A DNA stretch of 64,000 nt from Pelagophyceae sp. CCMP2097 (Eukaryota > Sar > Pelagophyceae). A program made the translations under genes and the position numbers. Positions 55,280 to 64,000 of the stretch are shown here, piece by piece (position 1 is the stretch's first letter; every line of letters starts with the position of its first letter). Location: positions 331,129-395,128 of the forward strand of contig MU657176.1 of assembly GCA_026770575.1 (NCBI GenBank), written 5' to 3'. Below the pieces are notes generated by a model. The model saw nothing but the letters and a program-made list of their open reading frames with translations. It had not been told where the DNA came from and made no database searches.

Positions 55280-57202
55280 ATGTCTGCGCTACTCGTTCCG
55301 GGAATCGTTTTGATCCTCGCGTTCGTCGCGGCGGGGGCCTGGTACTCAATGAAGACGATGACAGCGAACCGTGCATTGGCGGTGTCAAAGGCCGGCAAGG
55401 CCGAGGGCGGCCCCGCCTACGCCGCCCCGGCGCGCGCCCCCGTGGCCAAGGCGCCGCCGCCCGCGGCCAAAGCACCGACGCTCCCCGGGGCATGGGCTAA
55501 GATGCCCCCCGCGGCCAAGGAGCCGCCCGCGGCCAAGGCGCCGCCGCCCCCCGGGGCTTGGGCAAAGATCCCCCCCGCAGCCATGACGCCGCCGCCTGCG
55601 GCCAAGGCGCCGCCGCCCAAGATGGTCGTCGCCTCGGGCGCGCCGCAGCCGGCCGCGGTGCCGGGCGCTGCGCAGCCGCGGCGGCGGAAGAAGGGTGCTG
55701 CCGACGGCGCGGCAACCGCTGCGCCGCGCGAGACGACGTCGCCCGAAGGCCTCGCGGCTATCCAGCAGGCGCTCGCCGAGAGCGACGGCCTCTTGGTCGC
55801 GCCGCAGCCGGCCGCGGCGCCGGGCGCTGCGCAGCCGCGACGGCGGAAGAAGGGTGCTGCCGACGGCGCGGCGCCCGCTGCGCCGCGCGAGACGACGTCA
55901 CCCGAAGACCTCGCGGCCATCCAGCGGGCGCTCGCCGAGGGCGACAGCCCCTTGGCCGCGCCGCAGCCGGCCGCGGCGCCGGGCGCTGCGCAGGCACAGC
56001 GGCGGAAGAAGGGTGCTGCCGACGGCGCGGCGCCCGCTGCGCCGCGGGAAGCGATGTCGCCAGAAGACCTCGTGGCCATCCAGCAGGCGCTCGCAGAGCT
56101 TAACGCGCCGCCCGCGCCGCCCGCGCTGCCGGCCGCCGGCGCCTCCGCGCGCGCGCCCAAGGGCGTCGCCGTGCCGCCGGCGCAAGTCGCCGCGCCGCCG
56201 GCACCGACGCAAGGCGCGGCGCCGCCGGCGTCCGACGAGGCCGACGCGGTCGACGGGCTCTCGGCCGGTGCTTCGAAGCGGAGCCGGGCGCGGCAGCGGG
56301 CGCGCGAGGGCGGTGGCGCCGGGGCGGACGAAGCTCCAAAGGCCGCCGCCGCCGCGGCCCCAAAGGCTGATGGCTTTGTGGTTGTGGCCAAGGCCAAGGC
56401 CAAGACCGCGCCGGTTGTAGACGACGGCTTCGTGATGGCAGGCAAGGCGCCTCCCAAGCCCAAGGCGGCGGGCCGCGTCGAGACGTTTGTGCTGCGCGAC
56501 GGCGACGTGAATCTGCTCGAGGGCTGCCGCCTTTACCACGACGTCATCGACGAGGGCTTGGAGCGCCGCCTCGTTAAGCAAGTCGACTCATACATAGCCC
56601 GTGCCGACTTTGGCCAAGACGCCGGCGCGCGCGCCGTGCGCTACGGCGGGCCCGTGGAGCGGCGGCCGGGGTTTGCGCGGCGCGACTTTCAGGCGGGGCC
56701 AAAGTTCGACGACTACCGCCAGCAGCGCGTCATCAGCGCCGGCGACTTGGTCGACGGGGTGCCCTTCGTGTCCGAGCCCATGCCTTCGGTGGCGGCAGAC
56801 CTGGCGGCGGCGCTGGCGCGGAAGCGCATCGCGCCAGCGGACGAGCAGTACGATATTTTCCTGGCCAACAACTACGAGGCGGGGCAGTTCACGGCCATGC
56901 ACACCGACGCTAAATACATCCAGCGGCCGCTGATCGTGACGACGCTTCTCTCGCCCGGGGAGATTGTGTTTGGGAGACAGCTGACGTTCGACGCCGCCGC
57001 CATGACGAAGAAATTTGTCGGCAAAAAGTGCGCCCACCTCACCGTGACGCTGCCGCCGCGGTCCACGCTCGTCCTCACCGGACCCAGCGCCGACGTCGCG
57101 CAGCACGCCATCAACACCGTCGCCCAGCGCCGCATCTCTATCCTCCTCCGCAAGACGATCAAGAATCCAAACCAGACGCGCCCGAGCCAGACGCGCCAGT
57201 GA
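55280..57202 (+). CDS. Membrane-anchored ALKBH-like dioxygenase with 53-aa repeats
   Basis: The start MSALLVPGIVLILAFVAAGA gives an N-terminal TM anchor. A Pro/Ala/Lys-rich region (residues about 40-120) with KAPPPPGAWAKIPPA repeats follows, then three 53-residue repeats (121-279), basic and Ala-rich linkers and the catalytic domain (about 400-635). DIFLANNYEAGQF precedes AMHTDAKYIQRPLIVTTLLS with the HxD motif (His about 540). IVFGRQLTF follows, then VAQHAINTV with the distal His (about 608) and RRISILLRK with the 2OG-binding Arg. This arrangement matches the ALKBH5-type AlkB branch, RNA N6-methyladenine demethylases in animals. A single exon. The start at 55280 is the first ATG. Only 151 bases separate it from the divergent LRR-IQ start. 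Confidence 0.8.
   Translation: MSALLVPGIVLILAFVAAGAWYSMKTMTANRALAVSKAGKAEGGPAYAAPARAPVAKAPPPAAKAPTLPGAWAKMPPAAKEPPAAKAPPPPGAWAKIPPAAMTPPPAAKAPPPKMVVASGAPQPAAVPGAAQPRRRKKGAADGAATAAPRETTSPEGLAAIQQALAESDGLLVAPQPAAAPGAAQPRRRKKGAADGAAPAAPRETTSPEDLAAIQRALAEGDSPLAAPQPAAAPGAAQAQRRKKGAADGAAPAAPREAMSPEDLVAIQQALAELNAPPAPPALPAAGASARAPKGVAVPPAQVAAPPAPTQGAAPPASDEADAVDGLSAGASKRSRARQRAREGGGAGADEAPKAAAAAAPKADGFVVVAKAKAKTAPVVDDGFVMAGKAPPKPKAAGRVETFVLRDGDVNLLEGCRLYHDVIDEGLERRLVKQVDSYIARADFGQDAGARAVRYGGPVERRPGFARRDFQAGPKFDDYRQQRVISAGDLVDGVPFVSEPMPSVAADLAAALARKRIAPADEQYDIFLANNYEAGQFTAMHTDAKYIQRPLIVTTLLSPGEIVFGRQLTFDAAAMTKKFVGKKCAHLTVTLPPRSTLVLTGPSADVAQHAINTVAQRRISILLRKTIKNPNQTRPSQTRQ
55640..56116 (+). repeat. Three tandem 159-bp coding repeats
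   Basis: Three adjacent 53-codon units, each starting APQPAA(V/A)PGAAQ, with a basic RRRKKGAADGA core and a helix SPEDLAAIQQALAE, lie inside the ALKBH-like gene. They differ by a few substitutions and keep frame, so duplication is recent or the copies are homogenised. Confidence 0.92.
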
Positions 57203-57244
57203 GCGGGCCACCGCGCAGGGCTATATTAATAACGTCGACACGTG

Positions 57245-58300
57245 CTAATTCACCCGGGAGTAGCGCTGCGTCGTCAAGTAGACGTCGAAATCGCTGGACG
57301 GCCCCGCGTAGAAGAGCGCCTTTTTGCTCAGGACGACGAGGTCGCCCGTGTCGTCGTCTGCCAGCGCCCAGAGCGCCGTCGATGTGCACTCGCAGGCCGC
57401 GCCGCCGCGCCCCGAGAACCGGACGACCTTGAGCTCGATGGCGCAGCCGTCGGCCGTGAGTGAGTGGCCCCGGAGCGTCACCGTGTCCGCGCCCTACGAT
57501 TGGAGTGCACAGGTGAGATCAAGCGGGCCCCTCCTCGGGACGAGAGACTGACCGCCTGGCTGGGCGGGCTCAAGAGCGCGATACCTATCGAGGGCTCCGC
57601 AGACACGGAATCTCCATTGCCGCGCGGTTCGACGCACCGACGCGGTCGGTGCGGCGGACGTCGACGCCGACGGATGTGAAGCGAGTCGTGAGCGTCGGCG
57701 CACCCTCGCTCACGCCGAGCGTGTAGCAGACCTGTGGGACGCGCGGTTCAACGCATCATTGCGGCTCTGGCGCGTCAGTCGTTGCGTCGTCGGACGCGGC
57801 GGCTGACGGTGCTGTACTGCAGGAGGGCGAGCTTGAGCGTGCGAAAGAAGAAGCCGTAGCCGCAGCCGGAAAGGAACGAATCCTCGCCCGTCACCGACTC
57901 CATCTGCCATGTCCCTGCGGCGACGCGTGACGCCGGCGAGGACGCGGTCGCGGTGGCGGCACTCGCCGGTGAAGGGCGCGTAGGCTCGGGCCACTTTTGC
58001 GGCGCCGCACTCGCTCGTCGGCCGAACGATGTAGCCGTTGAATTCGGAAGCGACGTCTATCTCGTGCACAAAGGCGCCGCCGGCGTCGGACACGACGCCG
58101 TCGGACGAGGCCTCGCAGCCGGCCTGCTCGTCCTAGAGGACGAGGCGTCGTGCCACCGTCGATATCCGAAGATGGCGCTCAGAGCACTGGCGATCCCAGC
58201 GGATTCGACGCCGCCGAGCAACCACCGCTTCCTCCTCCTGGTCGCAGCACAACGTCTCGCTCCGGCAGAAGAGCCCGTCGAGGCCGGCCCACGCCATCAT
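57245..58300 (-). CDS. Hypothetical multi-exon protein
   Basis: A plausible chain of exons: MAWAGLDGLFCRSETLCCDQ (from 58297-58300), DEQAGCEASSDGVVSDAGGA, VHEIDVASEFNGYIVRPTSE, AYAPFTGE, TWQMESVTGEDSFLSGCGYG, FFFRTLKLALLQYST, VCYTLGVSEGAPTLTTRFTS, and a last exon TVTLRGHSLTADGCAIELKV ending TTQRYSRVN at 57245. Phases agree at each join; the join FTGE to TWQM would need a GC donor. About 270 aa with several Cys. The beta-strand-like pattern in the C-terminal half is reminiscent of lipocalin-type barrels, but no family is recognised. Divergent with SMYD. Confidence 0.5.
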
Positions 58301-58584
58301 CGATGCGCAGAGCCCGGCGCTACCGCTGCCGCTACGGGAACGTTCTAAATATCTTTTTTAATTATTTTGCTGCGGTCAATTTCTAAATTGCGGTCCATGA
58401 CTCGGACTCGGACTCGGAGGTCCCGAAAGGTCGCCGAAGCGTCGCGACCTGTTTGAACGCGTTCGCGGGAACGGTCGCGTCGAGGCACGACGAGCCTTGC
58501 GACCCTTGTGGCAGCCACGCGCCCGTGTGCCCCACCGCTGCGTCCTCGCGGTCCGCACGCCCGCGTGGCCCGCGGCAGTGTCCG

Positions 58585-59871
58585 ATGGACGGTCCGGCGT
58601 TGCCGGCGGGTCTGCGCATCGAGTCGAGTGCCGCTTGCGGCCGGCGCGTCGTCGCAGCGCGGCCCTTTGCGGCCGGCGACGTCGCGCTCGCCAACGCGCC
58701 TTGGGCGACGCTGCTCCTCCCGCGCCATGCGGCGAGGCGGTGCGCGGCGTGCCACCGCGACCTCGAGTCCGCCGGCGACGGAGGCACCTCCGGTGCCGCC
58801 GCGAAGATGCGGTGTGGTCGCTGCAAGCGCGCGTACTTTTGCGGCCCAGCGTGCCAGAAGCGGAGCTGGCCCGACCACCGGCACGAGTGCGGCGCCGCGA
58901 GCGCCGCCGACGAGTCGGACGCCGTGGACGTGCTGCTCGCGCGCCGCGTCGCGCGCCGGCTGCTGGCGGCAGAGGCGGCCGGCGCCCCGCCGCCGCGCGC
59001 CGCTGCGGCAGCGACGGCGGCGGACGTGCGCGCGATGGTCGCGTGGGACGAACGCGCGCACGACGCGCAGGATGCGGCCCAGGACGGCGACGCCTTGGTG
59101 CGGAGCCTCGTCGCCGCGGGCCGCCGCGCCAACTTTTGCGTTGCAGACGACCTGCTCCACGCCGTGTCAGCCGCGTGCTGCCCGCTCGGCGCGCTGCTGA
59201 ACCACTCGTGTGACCCGAACACCGTCGTCGCCTGGACGGTGGACGGTGGGGCGGATGTGCAACACTTCATCGTGACGCGCTCGATTGCAGTCGGCGAGGA
59301 GCTGACGCATTCGTACGTCGACTGCGGCGCCCCGACGGCGCAGCGCACGGCGGCACTCGCGCGCTACGGGTTTTCGTGCGTTTGCAAGCGCTGCACCGCC
59401 CCGTGGCGCGACCGCGACGCCAAGCTCGAAGGGTCCGCCGACCTCTCGACGATCGCCGACGCCGAAGCGCTGCGGCGCAACGCAGAACTTCGCGCGCGCG
59501 CGACGGCGGCAGACGGCGCCGACGAGCTGCGGCTCCTGGACGATGCGCTGAAATGCCTCGGCTTGGTGGCGCCGACGCACCTGGCGCTGCTCGAGACGCG
59601 CGAAGCTCTGCTGCACGCGCTCTTGGCGTCGTCGGACTTTTCCGGCGCGGCGGATGCCGCGCACGCCGTCGCGGCGGCGCGCGAGGCGGTCTACGAGACG
59701 CGGTACCATCCGCGCGTCGCGCTGGACTGGCTCACGCTCCACGAGCTCGCCGAAGTCGCAGGCCTCGAAGCGCTCCGGAAACTCGCGCGCGTGAACGCCA
59801 TCGACGCGCTCCGCCACACGACGCCGTCGGGCTCGACGCTCCTCCAACATCTGCTGGCGAAACCCGCGTGA
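58585..59871 (+). CDS. SET and MYND domain lysine methyltransferase (SMYD-like)
   Basis: Single exon of 428 codons from ATG 58585 (MDGPALPAGLRIESSAACGR). The split SET domain starts at once (RVVAARPFAAGDVALANAP). A MYND zinc finger is inserted at about residues 53-102 (CAACHRDLE, MRCGRCKRAYFCGPACQKRS, WPDHRHEC) with all Cys/His ligands. The SET core follows: LLNHSCDPNTVV (about 203-214) and ELTHSYVDCGAPTAQR, and a post-SET Cys cluster FSCVCKRC (about 265-272). The C-terminal helical region (DALKCLGLVAPTHLALLETR) resembles the TPR-like lobe of SMYD proteins. The S-adenosylmethionine motif NHSC and catalytic Tyr are intact. Substrates may be histone or non-histone. Confidence 0.92.
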   Translation: MDGPALPAGLRIESSAACGRRVVAARPFAAGDVALANAPWATLLLPRHAARRCAACHRDLESAGDGGTSGAAAKMRCGRCKRAYFCGPACQKRSWPDHRHECGAASAADESDAVDVLLARRVARRLLAAEAAGAPPPRAAAAATAADVRAMVAWDERAHDAQDAAQDGDALVRSLVAAGRRANFCVADDLLHAVSAACCPLGALLNHSCDPNTVVAWTVDGGADVQHFIVTRSIAVGEELTHSYVDCGAPTAQRTAALARYGFSCVCKRCTAPWRDRDAKLEGSADLSTIADAEALRRNAELRARATAADGADELRLLDDALKCLGLVAPTHLALLETREALLHALLASSDFSGAADAAHAVAAAREAVYETRYHPRVALDWLTLHELAEVAGLEALRKLARVNAIDALRHTTPSGSTLLQHLLAKPA

Positions 59872-60270
59872 TGCGTGGATTCTAACTTAAAAACTAGGGT
59901 CCTACACCTGTGAGCAGGCTCATTCTAGAATGCCTCGTTTCCAGGGGCCATAGCGTGTTGCGGGCTCGGAGGAGCGACGCCGAGTCCAGCGTGGGCCATT
60001 GCTCGACTTCTCTTGAGGCGGCGCCCGCGGGATGCATGTACGCAAGTATGGCGAGTTGTACAGAGATGATTCGCGGCCCAAGCATGGCGAGTTTGTACAG
60101 TGTGTGAGCGGGGCTGCGGCGACGCGCGAAATGGCGAAGCACCGACGCGGATAAGTGGTGGCAAGTGCACGCGAGTGGGCGGCCCGGGGGGTAAGGGACT
60201 GGCGAAACGGGGCCAGTCCCGGAGCATTGTGGCGAGTGGGCAGACGACGGGGCGCGGCGTGCAGCGGGCT
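59872..60270. other. Intergenic, nothing seen
   Basis: Convergent spacer between SMYD and the weak gene model that follows. Composition is less GC-rich near 60010-60110. The repeated wording gcgagttgtacag / gcgagtttgtacag (about 60050 and 60088) is a short direct repeat. No gene is supported. Confidence 0.4.
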
Positions 60271-61010
60271 CTAGGGAGGGGCGAACGCTGAAGAGTTGTC
60301 GTCGCCGAACATGTGCCGCTGCGGCGCGTCGGGTAGCGGCGACGTGCCGCGGGTCTGCTGCGGCGCGTCGAGCAGCGACGACGTCCCGCGGATTTCGTTG
60401 ACTTTCGGGCTGCAGCCGCCGCCGCCGTCGTCGTATTGAGTAGGAGGCGCTTTCGAAGAGCAGTAGAACTTGATGCGCCGCGTCCGCGGCGACGACGTCA
60501 CGCACGGCGCGGCCTACGGCCTTCAATGATGGGCCGCCGGCGGCCGCCGGGGCGTACCACGCGCGCGCCGTTTGCCGCGACGTCGCTGGCGAGGTCAAAC
60601 TTGGGAGGCAGACAGACGGCGTTTTGGCTGTCCGCGAGCGGCGTCACTTGCGCGACGCCGCACGCCTACGTGGAGGCTCGGGGCGGGCCCCGGGACGACT
60701 GTAGAGGTCCGCATCGGCGTTTTGCACCGGACGCCGGAAGCGAACCGTTGGCGATGTCATGGGCGACGCCTGTGCGACGTCGAGGTCCGTCGAGGGTCCG
60801 TATCGGTCTCTTTAGGGCCTCGGAGGGCCCGTGTCGGCAAGCAGAGGGGCGGAAGTACCTCCGGCGAGCGGAAGACGATGCGGATGGACCGATGCAGCTT
60901 GCCCGGCGAGGCGCGGACGGCCCCGCGCGCGTCGCAGCCACCGTCTGGGTCGTCGCCGTGCGCCGAAGCGCTCACGGCCCTTGACAAGATCGGCTCGACG
61001 ACGACCTGCG
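60271..61010 (-). CDS. Weakly supported spliced hypothetical protein
   Basis: Three minus-strand exons can be joined in phase: VSASAHGDDPDGGCDARGAV to RIVFRSPE ending at a GTACTT donor; ACGVAQVTPLADSQNAVCLP then PKFDLASDVAANGARV; and AAPCVTSSPRTRRIKFYCSS then a tail with the duplicated motif RGTSSLLDAPQQTRGTSPLP, ending SSAFAPP at 60271. Acceptors are TAG before G. The 5' end is not found; upstream frames near 61000-61210 (DRAWEFLMTHDVRRP) may belong to it. No domain is recognised. Confidence 0.35.
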
Positions 61011-61214
61011 CGCGTCACGGTGCTCGGTTCGTCGAGAGCGCTTCGACGACGTTGTGATGTCCGCGGGTCGAGGCGGGCGCGGGGCGGCGCACGTCATGCG
61101 TCATGAGGAACTCCCATGCGCGGTCCTGGAGCGACCGCTTGAGAGGATGCTTGAGACTGTGCGTCTCCGGCGGCGCGCCCGGCCGGGCCGCCGCGGTGCT
61201 GAGTATTGCGGCCA

Positions 61215-62058
61215 TGCGGGCTTGTGCTGCTGGACAAGGAAGCGGGCGCGGGATGCGCCGCAGCGACGCGGGGGAGAAGATGTTCTCACTTTTCTCACTG
61301 ACACAATTTCTCGGAAGTCGAAGCTCAGAACAATTTCAGAACCGATCTTGCGGGTGAGTGAAATGGAGGTAAGTGATTGCGCAATTGCTACCCGCTCGTG
61401 CCCGTGCCGCTCGACAGCGTCGTGCGGACCCGGCGCCCGGCCTCGACCTGCACCGCGGCGGGCACTACTTCCCCCTCTCCACCGCGCACCACTTCCAACC
61501 CAATCGGCCACGCCCCTCGCCCGCCCACGCTGTGCTGGAAAGGACTAGCAAGCCATCGGCGCGCCATCGCGCCAATGCGGAAAAAGGCTGCGAGCGTTGG
61601 AAATGAGCCGCCGACGGGACATGCCTGTGAAGTGACCTTTACAAGTACGGACCCACTCGAGTGACTACACTCAATGAGTGGGGAAGCCAACGACAGGTCG
61701 GCGTACGCCACTCGTGGCGTCCGTCCGCCCTCTCCTCTGGGCCCACTCGACCTTTATTGCCATCACCTCTCCAGTTCTCTCTTGCCGAGAAATAAATAAA
61801 AACCCTCATGCCTCATTGCTGCGAGCTCGAGGGTAGCGATTGCGGTTGGTATTTGCCACTATTTGGCGACTTGCACGTGCCTTCAAGTTAACTCGGGGGG
61901 TGGCTACGCGTGTCGTGGACGGGCAGGGCGTGGACGGCAGACAAGGATCTGGGGGCGGGCCCCGGGGGAAGTCAAGAGCGACGGGGAAACGCGGGTGGCA
62001 GAGCAGGGTGCACGGCGCAGGGATGTGCCTCGATCTTTGAGAGGCGACCTTTTTCAAA
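61215..62058. other. Intergenic, nothing seen
   Basis: About 0.8 kb between the weak model and the sulfatase gene, with lower GC than the genes around it and a polyadenylation-like string aataaataaaaa at about 61791. Open frames are short and unconvincing. Confidence 0.4.
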
Positions 62059-62130
62059 ATGCGGTTCTTTATTCTGGACCTCGTCGGTTCTCAAAATGCG
62101 GTCCTTTACTCTGGACCTCGTCGGACGTCC
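62055..62130. repeat. Imperfect tandem repeat of about 38 bp
   Basis: Two adjacent copies of caaaatgcggttctttattc followed by tggacctcgtcgg (about 62055 and 62092) differ at a few bases. The second copy overlaps the 3' end of the sulfatase frame and its stop codon. A partial third copy of tcgtcgga follows. Confidence 0.7.
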
Positions 62131-64000
62131 GCCGGGTCACTTCGTCGGACGGTCCGCCGGGTCGCGATCCCGCGGTCCGCTTTCTTGCGGTCGGACCTCT
62201 TGCGTGGGACGCAGCCGGGGAGGCCGCTGCAGGCCTTTGCGGAGCAGGCGAGCCTCCGCGGGACTTCGGCGTCTGCGCACTTGCGTCTGCGGCAAAGCGT
62301 CACTTCCGTTGGAAACGTCGCGTGGAGCGCCAAGACCGTGGCTGCAAGCGCCGCCATCTGCGCGGGCATCGCGCGGGCCAAATCACGGGCCTCGCCCGGG
62401 TCGGCGACGATGTCGTAGAGCCGCGCCCCGGCGCCCGCGCAGTTGTGGCACTTGAACCGGCCGAGGCGCGCGAACGAGACGCCCGCGTTACGCGTGCAGG
62501 CCCGCGAGTCGTGGCCCAGCTGCTGAGTCCACAAGAGCGGCTTCCCCGTCGGCCCGCCGCCGAATTTCCCAGCGAGCGCGGCGGAGCGGTCGAGGCCGTC
62601 GAAGCGGTCCGCGCGAACGACGAAGCCGGAGTCCGCGTCCGGCGCGTCGCTCGCCGCGCGCGCGAGGGCGACGAACGTCGGGAGGAAGTCCAGGCCGGAG
62701 ACGACGGTGTCGCCGTCGACGCGCCTCGCCAGGGCCGCGTGCGCCGCGGGCCAGTGCGCTATCAGAGGCACGCGGACGCCCCCTTCGAGGAACGAGTGCT
62801 TGGCGCCGCGCAGATCGGGCCCGGCGGAGCCGAGGAGGGCGCAGGCGGCCTGGCCGTGGATCGCAAATTCGACGGGGGCGAGGCTCGGGCCGTGGTCCGA
62901 CGTGAAAATAATCAAAGTGTTGTCCGAGCGTTCCGCGTTGCCCGCGACCGCGCCGCGGACCTCGCCCACCCGGTCGTCGAGGAAGGCCAGGTTCGCCACG
63001 TACCGCCGCAGGCCCGCTTCGACGTCGAGGCACCCAGCCTGCTTCGCCGCCGCCGCCGTCGACGCCATCCACGCGCGCGGCATCTTCGCCACCAGAGAAG
63101 GTGAAGACGCAGTCGTCGTCGAGTTGGCCAGGCCGAAGCGCGCGAGGTACTTCCCGGGCGGCTCGACGGGGAAGTGCGCGACGTGGCCCGCGAGGCTCAG
63201 ATAAATGGGTGTGGGCGCGGTCCCGTCTACTCGCCTTCGCGTCGCCGTCTGGATGTACTGCAGCACCTTTGACATGACAGGCCCCTCGAGCCGCGCCCGC
63301 TTGATCCGATTAAACCCTAGGGCGGGCGGCGGTCGAAGAGGCTCGCTCGTCGCGTGGCACAAACGTTGAGGCAGCGACTCGCCGTAATCGTGCGGGAGCA
63401 CGCCTTCCAGACCGATGAAGTGGTGCCTCGACGGCGTCTTCGCCGGCGGGCCCGCGCGCAGCCTGCTGGCGTTGCAGTCAATAAGGTCCCACTTGCCAAA
63501 GTGCGCCGTCGCGTAGCCGACCGACCGCAGCGTCGAGGCGACCGTGGGCAGGCCCGCCGCGAGGCCAAAGTCCTCCGGCTCGAAGCCGAGGCGGCCCGGG
63601 TAGAGGCCCGTCATCTGGCCCGCGCGCGACCTACTGCCGCCGTCGCAGGGCAGCCGGCGCGCGCCGTGCGACGACCGCACGCACGGCGTGCAGATCGTCG
63701 ACGCGGCGTATGCCTGCTCGAACCGGATGCCCTCGCGCGCGAGCGCCTGCGGTGCACGTATTGGGCACCCGGTAGCCACTCGGAGTGCGCCGCGCCCGCT
63801 CGTCCGAGGCACTCAGAGGAGCGACGAGGGCCCGGCTCTTACGTCGAGGTGCGGCGTCTGCGCGACGGGGCTCCCGTAGCACCCGAGGTCGCCGTAGCCG
63901 ACGTCGTCCGCGGTCCAGAGCACGATGTCCGGCCGGGGGAGCGCCCCGGGCAGCGCCGCGCGAGCTGATGCGAGGAGCAAGAGCAGCCAGGCGCCGCGCG
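62106..64000 (-). CDS. Secreted formylglycine-dependent sulfatase, 5' end outside the window
   Basis: The N-terminal exon at the right edge has a signal-peptide core (WLLLLLASARAA), then RPDIVLWTADDVGYGDLGCY (metal-binding Asp pair) and GSPVAQTPHLD ending at GTAAGA. The next exon starts near 63755: REGIRFEQAYAASTICTP. The sulfatase signature is completed only after splicing out a GTGCGT...GTAG intron (about 63693-63633): CTP joins SRAGQMTGLYPGRLG, giving C-T-P-S-R. Further motifs: ATAHFGKWDL, LIIFTSDHGPSLAP, GAKHSFLEGGVRVPLIAHWP, and LYDIVADPGEARDLA. The Cys is expected to become formylglycine. Resembles arylsulfatase/N-acetylgalactosamine sulfatase types; substrate probably sulfated polysaccharide (inference). 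About 600 aa. Confidence 0.88.

Noticed and set aside
648..64000. CRISPR arrays, insertion sequences or bacterial operons
   Set aside because: The direct repeats are tandem duplications without spacers, no transposase is seen, and genes are intron-rich and eukaryotic.
1..64000. Introner-type transposable introns with terminal inverted repeats
   Set aside because: Expected if the organism is a pelagophyte, but I could not find two introns here with shared ends or clear target-site duplications. An all-against-all intron alignment would be needed.

Overview
This is nuclear DNA from a compact, very GC-rich unicellular eukaryote. Almost every gene is interrupted by short introns (about 40-250 nt), genes lie on both strands with gaps of tens to a few hundred bases, and the proteins are eukaryotic: ribosomal S24e and L22e, replication factor C, NSE1, ERV1, an ABI-like WAVE-complex subunit, RIC1, a MAP3K-epsilon/SepH-type kinase and a SET-MYND protein. 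A cytoplasmic prolyl-hydroxylase/GlcNAc-transferase of the Skp1-glycosylation type, a secreted sulfatase, a phospholipase B-like hydrolase and a VOC protein with a lumen-type leader suggest a protist, most simply a stramenopile microalga (pelagophyte-like). That placement is inference and no database was consulted.

Layout. 1-4.1 kb: edge of a secreted-protein gene, RPS24, a small ORF and a TBC RabGAP. 4.6-9.7 kb: a four-TM protein, one gene fusing a prolyl hydroxylase to a GlcNAc-transferase, and a VOC protein. 10.4-14.9 kb: RPL22, a phospholipase B-like protein, a fragment of a four-TM gene and a DUF924 protein. 15-18.7 kb: a tandemly duplicated, divergently paired family of unrecognised cysteine-rich proteins. 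18.7-23.9 kb: an SDR and a 2OG oxygenase (possibly one fused gene), ERV1 and RFC4. 24-32.4 kb: a DHHC-type acyltransferase, a RING-less NSE1, a multi-TM protein, a CMGC-like kinase and an acidic hypothetical protein. 32.5-42.6 kb: a DEAD-box helicase, a PDZ protein and the long kinase-ARM gene. 43.4-59.9 kb: ABI-like, RIC1, a giant LRR-IQ protein, a membrane-anchored ALKBH-like oxygenase with repeats, an unknown protein and SMYD. 60-64 kb: a weak gene model and a sulfatase cut by the right edge.

Two themes recur. First, splice signals: most donors read GTGCG rather than GTRAGT, acceptors are mostly TAG or CAG followed by G, and at least eight introns whose position is fixed by conserved protein sequence need a GC donor. 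Second, tandem duplication: in-frame repeats of 53-54 bp, 57 bp, 159 bp and about 38 bp, plus a duplicated gene pair, are scattered through the window. Several genes share short divergent intergenic regions (TBC/four-TM, ABI/RIC1, LRR-IQ/ALKBH, unknown/SMYD, helicase/PDZ).

Exon boundaries were placed by eye from reading frame, splice signals and protein conservation, and may be off by a base or a few.
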